From: Ornithodoros turicata
Lineage: Eukaryota > Arthropoda > Arachnida > Ixodida > Argasidae
Assembly: GCF_037126465.1 (NCBI RefSeq)
Contig: NC_088203.1
Location: forward strand, 51,869,581 to 51,933,580
DNA length: 64,000 nucleotides
Reading direction: 5' to 3'
Positions within the stretch are counted from its first letter, which is position 1. Every line of letters starts with the position of its first letter. Both the position numbers and the translations under genes were made by a program. Below the pieces are notes generated by a model, which was not told the DNA's origin, did no database searches, and saw only the letters and a list, made by a program, of their open reading frames with translations. This document shows positions 44,481-56,000 of this stretch, piece by piece.

Positions 44481-46828
44481 AAGTAAACACGACTATACAT
44501 TTCTTGTCATTAAATTGTTGTCTTTTTTTTTCTGCAGTGGTGAGCAACCCTAAGGACACATGCAAGAAAGGAAACCTCTTTGGGATGACGAACCTCATCA
44601 CCTCATGAAGATTCAGTGGTTGGTGAGTCGTTCATGTTCTCAGGCGCATCGAAACTTCAACAAATAATTCATGAAAAAGCCAGTCAGTGCTAGCACCAGG
44701 GATTGAAAATGGACCCTCCTGGATATTACATTTCAGGCACTCATTGACTTTTCGTGAATTACTTATTGACTTTGTCCCAAGGTGGAGCTCGCCACACCTC
44801 ATTTGCCTATCTGTTAATGTTGTGGTGTGTGTTGCGTTTTTCTCTCTGTGTGTTCCAGACTCAGAACGGTTACTTTGGATCAGGTCAGGTATGTGTCATT
44901 TAGACATGGCTACCAGGAAGCAGTGTTTCTCAACACAACTTAGCAGTGGCCTTCCTGCACTACTGCTGAGGCCATTAGGCGTGTATGAAAAGCCGCAAAT
45001 TATATCACTGTACTTTTATTCTGTGCTATGTGATCGTGTTCAAGTTCTGTCAAAGGAGCATTTAATGCCACACAATGCAGTAATATAGTTCAGTGCTTCC
45101 TTAAAGTGGGAGGAATGGCAGTGCATGAATGCAGGAAGGAAACTGTCATATTATGACAAGTGTTTACGTATCGTACATTTAACTACTTATTTTATTCCTT
45201 TGCTTTCACCAGCGTATCGTGTCAAGCCATGTTGTATTAATTTGGAACATGCTCATTTTAGTAGCCAGAGCATAGCCCGTGTGTGTGTGTCTTTTCCACC
45301 CTGCCCCTTGGTTTTCCTCCCTGATGCTACACATGTTAGGGATAGGTTTTAGAACCGGTAGGTCCAGCCCAGAGAGAATTGCTTTTCAGGGGATTGTCAT
45401 GCTGGCAGATGAAACATAAGGTTTAAATTATTTGATGGGCAGGAATTGCGTAGCTTCACACAAAAACTACTACTTCTACAAAGTAAGGCTGGTTTCAAAT
45501 CAAGCTTTCTTGTGTTATTGACATTATCACACAAGATGCAGTATCCACTATGGTCGTTTTATGGGGGTGGGGGGTGGGTGGGTGGGTGGGTGGGGGGTTA
45601 CGTACAGTGCAATCAACAGATGCTATTTACAAATTTGTGTTTCCTACTGTGTTGAAATGGGGTAGTTTGTATCTGAGAGCCATAGTGAAACACAGGCAGC
45701 CAAGGACGGACTTTCGATGCCCTCGAGAAACTTGTCAATACATTGCAGGGACTCTGGATGCTCCCTAAATTTCCAGAACACAGAGATCAAGGCTGCGTTT
45801 AAACAACAAGTGGTTAGAGAAGTCCAAGACAGATGCATGTGCAAGTAGTCCGCTGTTGGATCTACTTCTGCCCGAGATACGTTATATCAAAGGGGACGCA
45901 CGGGCACACTCAGGGTGATATAACGGCTGCCTGTGAAATGAGGAGAGGGGGAATATATGTAACCCTTTTTTTCTTGTCTGTTATTCTGTTGGTTAAATTG
46001 TCATTTGTTTAGCAGCATGTATATTCCAGAGTCTGCTAATAAATATAGCAGTAGCTCGCTGTTGCATTGTAGCTGTCTCATCCTGTCCTTGGCTGCTTAT
46101 GTTTCACCATGGCCATGTTTGCTATTGCTAAAAAAGAAGGAAAAGACCACAAACAAACACGAAAAGAGCGACCTGGAAAGTTGCCTGTTCTAGTGCTCAT
46201 ACGGAGGCAATGCTATGAGGTACCATGTTCAATTCATGAACTGTACAAAGTAGTACACATCACGATGGCAACCAATTATTCTGATTTTTCTGGAACTATT
46301 TTGTCTCCATTTTTGGGCTTTGATTGTCCAGCCTATTATTGGAGCTTTATGTGATTCCCCTCTTGAGATATTTTAAGATTGCTGATTGTGTACAGTTCGT
46401 TAATTCTGAAGCTGTACTGTGCTGAGGAACAAAAAGAGAATTGTCATATCTGTATTTGAATATATAGGAATAGTTTGAAAGTATTTTCCTTGTTGACATT
46501 TATATTTGCACCGGGTCCCAACATTGCTCATTGATGGAAAATGTAAATAAAGAGATTTGCTTCCCAAACAATACACAAGTGTTGTCTTTTCTAGTAAGAT
46601 ATTCCCTGTTCACAAGACATAAGTTGCAAGGCAAGGGGTTGCAGGGGCACAATGATGGTAGAGTCTAGCATTGTTGTTTGCCACTTCACATATATTCACT
46701 GTTATTTGTATGCATATGTATGACTAGGAAGATACAGCATGTGCCTAAAAAATAATTTTGTATGCAGCCACACATATGGTTCAGAAGATTAGATAATGCA
46801 CTACATAATAGATGTCCAAGCATATATA
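44481..46828. other. No gene recognised; G-rich tract
   Basis: Short frames only. A tract of GGG runs (45563-45598) could form a G-quadruplex. AATAAA-like signals are frequent, but no gene accompanies them. Confidence 0.4.
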
Positions 46829-47890
46829 CAGTGGACTCCCGTTAAGCCAAACCCGCTTAAGCCGAATTCCCGGATAAGCTGAACAATCTGCGGGTAATTG
46901 GATGATTTCTCATATACCACATGAAAAAAAAATTCGCTTAGCACGAACTACGTCGACCGGTCGCTTCGGTTAACATGAACAACGCGAGCTCGACGAGCCG
47001 AAAAGAGCGGCGAGCCGAGCGAACGCTTTTTCACGAACACGGAGTCGGCGAGAGAGAAAACAACGCAAAAAAAGAAAAAAAAGTGAAGGAGAACAAAAAA
47101 ATGTGGCATGTCGTTGACTGTTTAGTTAGGCAATCTCGCTAACGTAAGCCAATAGACGCTCGGCTTCCCAAGCAGGCTGCGTTCGTGTCAGTTGAGTTTA
47201 CGGCGTGGTTTACGGGCCACGTGAACGGAAAGTAAAGCGAAAGCTGGGTTCGAAGTCGCTGTTGTCGAAACCTTGGCTTGCGATACTGCCAGGAAGTTGC
47301 GACGATGTTGAAGCGAACGTGCCAGTCCCTTCAGCTCAAGAAGAAGGTGGAGATACTGTCGGAGATAAATGCTGGCAAGCTATCGAAGACTGCCATCGCA
47401 AAGAAGTTCGGAATCGCCAAAAGCACGTTGTCGGGAATCCTGAAGGACAGCTCTCGTATACTGGAGCCGTTCAACAGTGGTGAATTTGGACCCAAACGTA
47501 AGAGGATGCGGACAGCTGCCCATAAGGACGTGGAGGACGTCCTTGTCGCATGGATCCAGCGAGCACAAAGTGCCAACTTGCCAGTGAACGGTGTTGTGGT
47601 GCGCGCTAAGGCAGAGGAAATAGCCTTACGTTTGAACATTGACTTTTCGTGCAGCGATGGATGGCTAGACAGATTTCGAAGACGTCATGGTCTGATTTTT
47701 CGCGCCATCGTCGGGGAAGCTGCGGCAGTTGACGAGACAGTGTGCGAGGACTGGCGATCGACGAGGATGAAGAAGTTGCTCGAGGAATACGTGCCAGCAA
47801 ATGTGTACAACGTCGACGAGACCGCGCTCTATTACCAGATTCTCCCGGAAAAGACGCTCACATTTGCTGGGGACACGTGTACGGGAGGTA

Positions 47891-49495
47891 CCGTAAAAAC
47901 CGGACTATAGGTCAGACCCACGTATAAGTCGACCCCCCTATCTTAAGAACCAGCGAAATAAAAACAGGCAAAAGGCTGTGATTTCAAACACACAAAAAAA
48001 TCACGACTAATTTAGTCAATCAATCAATAGCTTAGTCTTGGTTGCACTGTCACTCGACGTCCGCTTCATCGGGCGACTCTGGTTCGTCCGAGTCGGATGA
48101 CTACTGCTCATCCCGCTTGCCCAAAGCACATCGTCCTCTGTTCCATCTAAAGCGTTACTTATGCTACACTTCTTAAAGCTCTTGACGACCATCTCTTCGG
48201 GAAGTGCCCGCCATGCCGCTGCGACCCACTCGCACACAGTTGAGAGGGACGGCCGCCGTAGTCGACCACTCGGCGTCTTCAGGTTATCCTGCAGTAGCCA
48301 CTCGTTATACAGTTCGCGGACACGGTCCTTGAAAGGTTTATTCAGCACGACATCGAGTGGCTGAAGCACTGATGTCATGCCTCCCGGAATCACGACAAGG
48401 TCGCATTTCGACTCCCTCAGCGAGTCTTTGACACGGTCTGTGAGGTGTCCCCTGAAGGAGTCCAACACAAGCATGTTGCGTCGCTGCAGCAGGACACCTG
48501 GCCGCCTATTCCAGACAACCGGAATCCAGTCGAGCATTAGACTTTCGTCCATATATCCCTTAGGGTGAACGCGCACAACCACATTGTGCGGGAATTTTTC
48601 CTTGGGCAGCGTCTTCCGTTTGAAAATGACGAACGGAGGCAGCTTTCGACCCTCTGCCGTACATGCGAGCATCACAGTGAACCATGAGTGTTCGTGCCCA
48701 GTCGATAGCACTTTGACTTCTTTGGCTCCTTTGTCCGTCACAGTAGAACGACATTGCATGCCGAACCACACCGGTGTCTCGTCCGCGCTGCCGATTTGGC
48801 CCAGCATGTACCGATGTATCCTCCGTAGCTGGATCACGTGCCGCTGAAAGTTGACAAGTTTGTCCTCATATTCTTCAGGAAGTTTCTGACAAACAGATGT
48901 CCGGCGCCGAAGACTCAGGCCCTTCCGCTTCATGAATCGTCGTACCCACGACGGGCTGTCCTTAAACACTGTCCTGTCAAGGCCGGCAGCACGGGCGAGC
49001 TGGACAGCCTTAATCCGGATTGCTTCGCTGGTGACGGGAAGTGATCTTTGCCGTAGACCGTGCGCAAACGCGTATAGCTCCTCTTCGATCTCTGGGTGCA
49101 AAGGCCCATTGCCACGAAATGCTTTCCGCTTCGAGTTGCACGTTTCAAGTGCAACTTTCTGCCCTCGCCAGTACCGGACGCACTTTTCTGACACACCGAA
49201 TCGACGTTGTGCGCTCATGTTGCCACATTCCTCGGCAAAGGCAATAACCTCCAACTTGAAACGCGCAGTAAATTGGCGTCGAACTGGCATAACTGCACGA
49301 TAAACAAACACGTGGGCTGCGTGCTGCACTCCCTCTCACCTTGCCGATCGACTACTCGTACCAACCGCGTGGTAGGGCGCAGGTTGCCAGACTGCAGCCC
49401 TCGTTTTCGCTCACTGACCGCTTTATAAGGCGAGGGCAGTTCTTGGGGCCTCGTTTTTAAAAAAACAACTTCGACCTATAGTCCGGTTTTTACGG
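47891..49495 (-). mobile_element. Apparently complete pogo-superfamily transposon (POGK/Passer-like)
   Basis: The 1605-bp element has identical 23-bp TIRs beginning CCGTAAAAACCGGACTATAG and sits between TA dinucleotides (47889-47890, 49496-49497). It holds a single uninterrupted transposase gene on the minus strand with short flanks. The perfect ends and intact gene point to a recent insertion and possible autonomy. Confidence 0.9.
48016..49290 (-). CDS. pogo-superfamily transposase, 424 residues, intact
   Basis: The ATG at 49290 starts MPVRRQFTARFKLEVIAFAE, an N-terminal DNA-binding helix-turn-helix (residues ~1-45, with RRFGVSEKCVRYWRGQ). A CENP-B-type domain follows (~60-130, WVRRFMKRKGLSLRRRT). 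The DDE catalytic core has Asp at ~170 (GSADETPVWF), ~277 (MLVLDSFRGHLTD) and ~313 (SVLQPLDVVLNKPFK); the last two are 36 apart (DD35D). This pattern and the wording of the blocks resemble the POGK/Passer group more than Tigger. The C-terminus contains KKCSISNALDGTEDDVLW and a Ser/Lys-rich tail that may be a nuclear signal. No stop or frameshift interrupts it. It would cut and paste elements with the flanking 23-bp ends. Activity cannot be judged from sequence. Confidence 0.92.
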   Translation of the reverse strand: MPVRRQFTARFKLEVIAFAEECGNMSAQRRFGVSEKCVRYWRGQKVALETCNSKRKAFRGNGPLHPEIEEELYAFAHGLRQRSLPVTSEAIRIKAVQLARAAGLDRTVFKDSPSWVRRFMKRKGLSLRRRTSVCQKLPEEYEDKLVNFQRHVIQLRRIHRYMLGQIGSADETPVWFGMQCRSTVTDKGAKEVKVLSTGHEHSWFTVMLACTAEGRKLPPFVIFKRKTLPKEKFPHNVVVRVHPKGYMDESLMLDWIPVVWNRRPGVLLQRRNMLVLDSFRGHLTDRVKDSLRESKCDLVVIPGGMTSVLQPLDVVLNKPFKDRVRELYNEWLLQDNLKTPSGRLRRPSLSTVCEWVAAAWRALPEEMVVKSFKKCSISNALDGTEDDVLWASGMSSSHPTRTNQSRPMKRTSSDSATKTKLLID

Positions 49496-50652
49496 TAAGC
49501 ACAGCAAGCTGTGTGTCAATGTGCTTGTCGGTGCCAACATGACCGGGACGGACAAGCTGAAGCTCTTAGTGATCGGGAAGGCGAAGTCCCCGCGCTGTTT
49601 TAAGAACGCGAAGACTCTACCGGTAACTTACGCACCCAACTCGAAATCGTGGTTGACCCAGGCACTTTTCGAACAATGGCTTCGTGAGATGGACCGACGG
49701 TTCGTGAGGGAGAACAGAAAAGTTCTGATCCTAGTCGATAACTGCCCAGGTCATGGGAACGTCAGCGGGCTTTCCTCCATTTGGCTGGAACTTCTACCCC
49801 CAAACACAACTGCGAAGCTGCAACCAATGGACCAAGTGGTAATAAGTGGCCTCAAGAGGCATTACAGGCGGTCTCTGCTTCAGCGAATGTTGTTGTGTAT
49901 GGAAACCGGCAAGGAGTACCAAGTGAACTTGCTGAGTGCAATTCATCTTCTCTCGTACGCATGGGATAAAGTTTCCGAAACTACCATTGCAAACTGCTTC
50001 CGCCATGCAGGGTTTGTGACACACAGCAGCCCTTCAGAAACCCCTGCAGAGAACAGTGTTGAGGAGTTGCCAGAAGATGACGATCCCAACCTGTTGTCTG
50101 ATCTCAAGATCGCTGGCATCTCCATGGACATGGTGACATACGTTAATGTTGATGACGATGTTGCCACTTGTCGAGATGACACAATGGAAGCCCTGATTGA
50201 AGAGACATGCACTGAGAAGCCATCAGAGACTGAAGCTGAAGCCACTGAGGAAGAAGGTTGGAATGTAGAACCTACACCGGTGACCTGTGATGCTGCAGAC
50301 GCTGCATTAAATGTGCTGCTGCAGTTCTTTGAGGAGCGCGAGGGTACTGACGTGTTTGTGAGGAACATTGGTCAAATGTCGAATTTTGTGACAACACAGC
50401 ACCTCTCTCAGCAGAGGCAAGCAAAACTGACTGATTGGTTCAGTTCGTTAAAAAGCACACAATAAAGCTTTTTTCATCCTTGTGAAACAAGTAGATGTTG
50501 TCATATGAACTCCTTTTAGTGTGTGGTTATTATACACTTGATACTGAGACAAAACTACCATAATTTTGTGCACTTCTCTTAGGCTGAACTCCTGATAAGA
50601 CGAACAAATTTTCGTGGTCCCTTCGTGTTCGTCTTAAAGGGAGTCCATTGTA

Positions 50653-51985
50653 ATTATCTCGGTTGTCTTGCGACGTAAACCCCCAATTATTATTATAATA
50701 TATAATTGTACTTCATGTGCAATGGTTATGCTAAAGCAGAACTTCCATGAAGACTCTAGTTACAGAGGCCCTGCAAGACTGGCTTTTGCGAATCAATTGG
50801 TAACGTGTGTCTAACTGTAAAGGTAAGAGGCAGTCGAGAAAGCTGCAGACATGGTAGCATCTTACAAATTGCTCATTATGTCCTAAATGATAAATATCAA
50901 ATACAAAGTGATTTGTGCAATAATTCCTGAGTACGGAATTAATTCAGAGGCTGACCAGTGATGTCACCCATGACGACAGTCATATAAATCGCCTCTAACA
51001 CTTTTACACCCCATGGACTGAGTTGTGAGTTGAAGTAGCACTCTACAGAAGGATAAGGTGCACCCACTGATTTGATTTCTAGGACCTACGCTATGCACTA
51101 ACCCTTCAGACCCCCAAAACTACATTTTTAAGTGGCAATATGTGATATTCCTTTGCGTCTGCATGGTGTGCAACCACTTGGCTTCTTGAGCTTTCGTGTG
51201 CATGTTTTTGTGCTATGGTGATGATTAAAAACAAAATCCAGATGTTAGACATGAAATGCAGTAGTTTGTAGCGTGCTACACAATGCAGCATGACATGGGA
51301 GTATGTAATTCAAAGAAAACATCTGGAAAATGCACAGAATCCCACAAAGAGTACGTGACTCATTTTACGTCGCTCGTCGTTTCATAACCTCATCGACGGT
51401 GTTACACATTGATAAACCATACCTAAACCGTGTCCCACAGCATTATGCGGTTTCTCAAATACATAGCACACTTTTTTCCTGCAAAAATAAAATGTTGTCG
51501 GCATTTTCTTACTAAAACGGCTGTCGTTTGACTGACATTTCGTCAGTCAGTTTCCTAAGATGACTGACCTTACACCGTGCAAGTCCTGCAAAGGGGCTAA
51601 CGCAGACGTGACTTGATACAAATTGTTCGAGCTCACAAAACACAAACGACGAATTTCAGTCACAACACTGCACAGAGCTTGGTTCACTAGTGAGTTCACA
51701 GCTGCTGTATTTACTCATCGCAGAACCAGTGGAACCCGGCTACCCGTCACCTTCAAGCACAGATATGTGAAGCCACGAAATGCCGTAGCTGGAATCTACT
51801 GACAAGTGCATACACGTCACAATGCCTGTACGAGTGCATCTACATCATAAACATGGCTGCGCCCATGTGCGTTTTGGAATGAATTATCTGTTTTTTTTTA
51901 CATGGTACTGTACCGAACTGGGAGAATGAAGGTGCATTTTGGTGAGAGTTGGATGTGGACTTTCAGAATATCACAACAGTTTCGA
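50653..51985. other. No gene recognised
   Basis: AT-rich spacer with short frames only. Confidence 0.45.
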
Positions 51986-52553
51986 CTATTTAGGATATTG
52001 GTATAGCTGACCTTCAAGCTTGAATGATAGAAAACTAACAATAATTGGCCTGTTGTTTTGTTCACTGAACTGCCCAACTCTGTGAGCTCTTTCAATGTCA
52101 CTTTCAGAAATAGTTACGCCTAGACGCTCACAAAAGAAATCCCTAATTTTAGCCTCCGACTCAGATGAAGTTTCAGACGCAGAGTCGAGAAGGCCAATGA
52201 AGCTTGGTGTCAATTAGGTCAACATTACACGAGAGGGCTTGTGTTTCTGATTGCACACTCTGGGTGCTACTGGCAACAGTAGCATCCAGCTCCGAAACTC
52301 TAGCAGCTATCAAGGTCAGCTGGATCTCAGTAGCCTTTTGCTGCTCCTTAATTTCTATTATTGCATCGTGTAATGACTTCTGCCCTCTCTCTAAACAGTT
52401 TAACGCATCCAGAATTTTCTGCATATCATTAGGACCAGGATTCTCTTCGATATCGCCACTCAAAAGAAGCAAATACGCCGTGTCATACATCGCTTGAAGC
52501 ATAGCATAGAAAAAAAGAACAGCATACAAAAATGTCTGAGCAAAGTGGGACAC
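51986..52553 (-). pseudogene. Non-LTR retrotransposon ORF1 fragment with 2A-like motif
   Basis: On the minus strand the N-terminus is hydrophobic and runs into LLLLSGDIEENPGP (about 52469-52431), which fits the D-(V/I)-E-x-NPGP consensus of 2A translational-recoding peptides. A coiled coil follows (ILDALNCLERGQKSLHDAII). After a frame change near 52200 comes SETSSESEAKIRDFFCERLG and IERAHRVGQFSEQNNRPIIVSF, the start of the RRM-type ORF1 domain of CR1/L2-like elements. It stops near 51990 without endonuclease or RT. The proper start is uncertain because no ATG precedes the hydrophobic stretch; an internal ATG before the 2A motif is possible. Confidence 0.8.
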
Positions 52554-53000
52554 GGAAGCTCCGATAGGAAAAGATCATTGCTCTTGACACTGCTATAGGT
52601 GTTACTAACCTGTGGAATGAAGCACAGCGGATTATTCATCGTTGTGCTCCAGAAGGAGCATCCGTGTCCAATGATGCCAAAGGCAAGACTGCTGGCTTTT
52701 ATAAGTCCCCATGGTGGCACCACCGTTGACATCGACGGAAGCACGACGGGAGGGTAACAGATATGAATGATGTCGTCATAACCTGTCGATGATAACGTAG
52801 CAGCGTGCACCGTAGGTAACAGAACGTGGGTTTGGTGAAATATTTTCAGCGATGTGAAGTAGACTGAAGACACCTCCTCGGAATCTTGGATGAGTGCAGA
52901 GAAATTTGCGAGGACCTGTAGAACGAAGCACAGTGGATTATTCATCGTTGTACTCCAGAGGGAGCATCTGTGTCCACTTATATCTCAAGGGTAGTTAAAT
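52554..53000. repeat. Direct repeat of ~65 bp, 306 bp apart
   Basis: The blocks at 52608-52672 and 52914-52978 share AAGCACAG(C/T)GGATTATTCATCGTTGT and AGGGAGCATC(C/T)GTGTCCA-like sequence, about 88 percent alike by eye. The open minus frame across both is a consequence of the repeat. Confidence 0.7.
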
Positions 53001-56000
53001 CATGACATGTTCTAATGTATAGTATTCTGGAATCACACTACCCGGACCAGCTACGTTGAATTTTTTTTTTTTTTTTAAGGAGTCCGTCCTGAATTGTTAC
53101 CTTGTATGATGCTCCTGAAATGAAAGGGTCTAACAGCAAAGCTAATAGTAGTGCGCAAAGAACTACAAATAACCGTATGGAACATTGCGCAGGCGTGATG
53201 ACTCATGCTGCTTTGCTTTTGTGTTTCCATATTGGGAAGAAACTAATGAAAATGCTCACAAAATGTGAAAACAATTTGTATGGTGTACATTTTTAAATCG
53301 AGCACAAAGCATAAATCCTGACAGACATCAGGGCACGTCAAAGACAACTTTTGTATCAATTTACTCTGCCAAAAATCTTAGATGTTTTAACATTGTAGTT
53401 AAAGGACGGTGGGTTCCTTGAGTGGCGTGTTTCATGCCAAATTTTTATGGTTGTTTGTCTGCACAAGTTAAAGTTCTGCAGCTGCATCTTCCATCATGTA
53501 AAGCACAATGCTTTCACAAGCTTCAATGCAAGATCAATGTCATATCACCAGAAACAGCTTGCCACCCCGAACTTGCAACGTAAAGGTAAATTTTTCCCTT
53601 GTAGAACCTATAAATCTTAACAACAGTACATCTTTTTAAAAATCCATGACTTCTGGGAACACTGCTGATGTGCCAAGTCTCAGGAGTGGGTATAATGAAG
53701 CAACAGAAATAGGGAGTACAAACCAAATGGTAGACCAGTAGAATCTTGGTTCATATGTTGATGCCCTTCTCACAAATGCAGGACTGTTTCATGAAGCTTT
53801 GCAGAACCACACTCATGTGGGGCGTTTCAGCCATTGGCAAGATGGATCCACCCAACGTCACACACTTCGTAACTGTATGATAACTGAAATATCGTGGCCG
53901 GTGAGTTTTTCACCTCTCCCGAGTGAGGTTCTTCTTTTTGGATGTCTTGCATGTCAGTGCACTAAAATGAAAAGCATTCCTCATCAGTTTTCTCCTGAAT
54001 TCGCACTCCGGTGTTGACCACAGACAGGTTTCATTTACATTTACCTGGAGAAAACTGCGCATATATTTTGCTACAACAAAAGGCTTATTTAAACCTTTGT
54101 TGGGTACACTGCAACAAATGTACTGATGGAGCTGTCCATTCTGCTGATATAACTCATTTTGATGTTACCTTATAGAACCGAAGATCAGCACTGAGGTAAA
54201 GCATTCACCTAATATGGCAGCAAGGTTCATACAGACAAAACTACAATACAGCCTCACCTGTTTTGTCAAGTAACATAGGAGACAAGAGCAAAAAACAGCA
54301 TGTTTGCTTACAGGGAGGCGTTAGGGATAAACAAGCGGATTAGAAATATATTAGCAATGTGCTGGTGCGTTTCTCCAATAAAGTGATGAACTTTTTGATG
54401 ACCAAAACACAGCGTAATCGTTGCACATTCTTCTGGCGCAGGAGGGGGAGAGAGGGTCTGATGGCTTATAAGCCTACGTGTTTCCATTAATAAAAGTCTG
54501 GTTGGTAGTCAGTGCATTGTGTCTTCTCGTTGTCGTCCCTTTTGTGTTTTTCCCCTTGCACTGTTTTCTTTTTCACACACATGGTGATCTGATATGCAGG
54601 ACATCCAGTGGATGACATTCAAATTATTATGATGAGATCTGACCATGACAGCCGGTGAACAAAGCGCGGGCATTTTGCAATCGATCTTGGAGCTCCGGCA
54701 GTAGAATATTTCCATCAACCAAGATTTCTTTTACGAAATTATAGGATTCTGGCTGGGCGAATTCATTCATTCACTTCCAGAAGTGCTGTGCACAATGCGG
54801 CATTGAGTTTTCAAACAATTTGATATGGTTATTCAAGCACACGCATCATCTGATTCATGTAGTCTTGTAACATACTAGTTTAGCTGTTTCTCGATTTTAC
54901 AAACAGTCTACATAGTTCGTTCTGTTTATTTAGCATTGTGACAAGGCAAGGAGAACTACATGGCATTCGACACCTTTTGAATAAGACAAACGTTATTCAA
55001 GGAAACAATGCGTCATAACGTTCCTTTATCAAAGGTAATGTTGCATCATTTGTGTACATCTTTTTTTCTTTCTCTCTTCATTAACATTAGCCCAGTCAAC
55101 TTCATCAAGATTCTCTCAAAATGCATGTAAACTTGTATTATTAAAAGAACTGTAAAGTGAAATATAGCCACACTGCTGCAAGGTACCATCACACAGAACT
55201 TGGCTTTGTGATCACACACACGTCACCAACTCTCAGTTCTTCATACTGTTTGCACTACTTAAATTTGAACACTTTTGAAATTGAAAGGTGGTGACCCTCG
55301 ATATTCGCAAAGAACGATGATGGAGCCGTACCGGACTGGCAGGCAGACAGATATCACGCGGTATTTAAGTACAACGTAACACATTTCGGTAAGGGTACTA
55401 ATTACCATTATTCTTTTTTGAAGAACAACTCTTCAGAAGTTCGATTTAAACTGCTTAATGGTTACGAGCAAGTTCCGTGTCAGGATTAGATCTGCACCAT
55501 TTGCAAGCCTTTGGCTCTACATGTCTCTGTGTTGTCTCCTCGATGTATCGCTGCTGTCTGCAAAACCTTGCGTCCAAGTTATTTAAACAAATGTCTGGTC
55601 AGCTTTCTTGTGCTTCGGAATGCACAAACCATGCGTCTTTGCAGCGAGATGTGTACTGCCCTCACAATCTCGCCTGATATATCGCCTAGTTTCTTTTGTT
55701 CCCAATAAATGGTGCACCAGTCGCCTGACTGTTTGGGCGTTTCAAGAGTATGCTAGCTTGCTTTAAGAGGGCATACCAGCTCTCCGTCCCAATGTATTTC
55801 CTATTGAACAGTTTTTATGCTTTTTCTCGGTAACCACCGCACAGATTTTGACGCGGGTGGTTTAACCATAAAGAGGAAGACGAAATGAAGAGAATGATGT
55901 TATTAGATTTCTCATATATGTCATATATATCTCATATATGTCATCATGGGACTTCACGAATGTGTAAAAAAATACACCATTTTTCTCCTCCCTCTTTGAA

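Larger units (their letters stand above)
47305..50465 (+). pseudogene. Tigger-type transposase, split by a nested transposon
   Basis: I chose the ATG at 47305, which begins a CENP-B-type helix-turn-helix (residues ~1-50, KTAIAKKFGIAKSTLSGIL); a second one follows at ~75-135 (DGWLDRFRRRHGL). The DDE domain starts with the first Asp at residue ~171 (VYNVDETALYYQ). The gene is cut at 47889 by another transposon and continues at 49496 with LVGANMTGTDKLKLLVIGK, the second Asp in LILVDNCPGH and the third in LQPMDQVVI, 31 residues later (DD30D, typical of Tigger). An acidic C-terminus ends at TAA 50463-50465. Without the insert the frame would be open for 517 codons, so apart from the insertion the gene looks undamaged. 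Confidence 0.9.
46829..50650 (+). mobile_element. Tigger-type DNA transposon, carrying a nested element
   Basis: The ends CAGTGGACTCCCGTTAAGCC and, inverted, CAATGGACTCCCTTTAAGAC are flanked by TA (46827-46828 and 50651-50652). Subterminal repeats with TTAAGCCGAA / GATAAGACGAAC follow. Without the 1605-bp insertion and one TA, the element is about 2.2 kb, the usual size for Tigger elements. It contains one transposase gene on the same strand. Confidence 0.9.

Noticed and set aside
49943..50368. 141-residue minus-strand frame
   Set aside because: Antisense to the C-terminal part of the Tigger transposase, Ser-rich because the sense codons are acidic.
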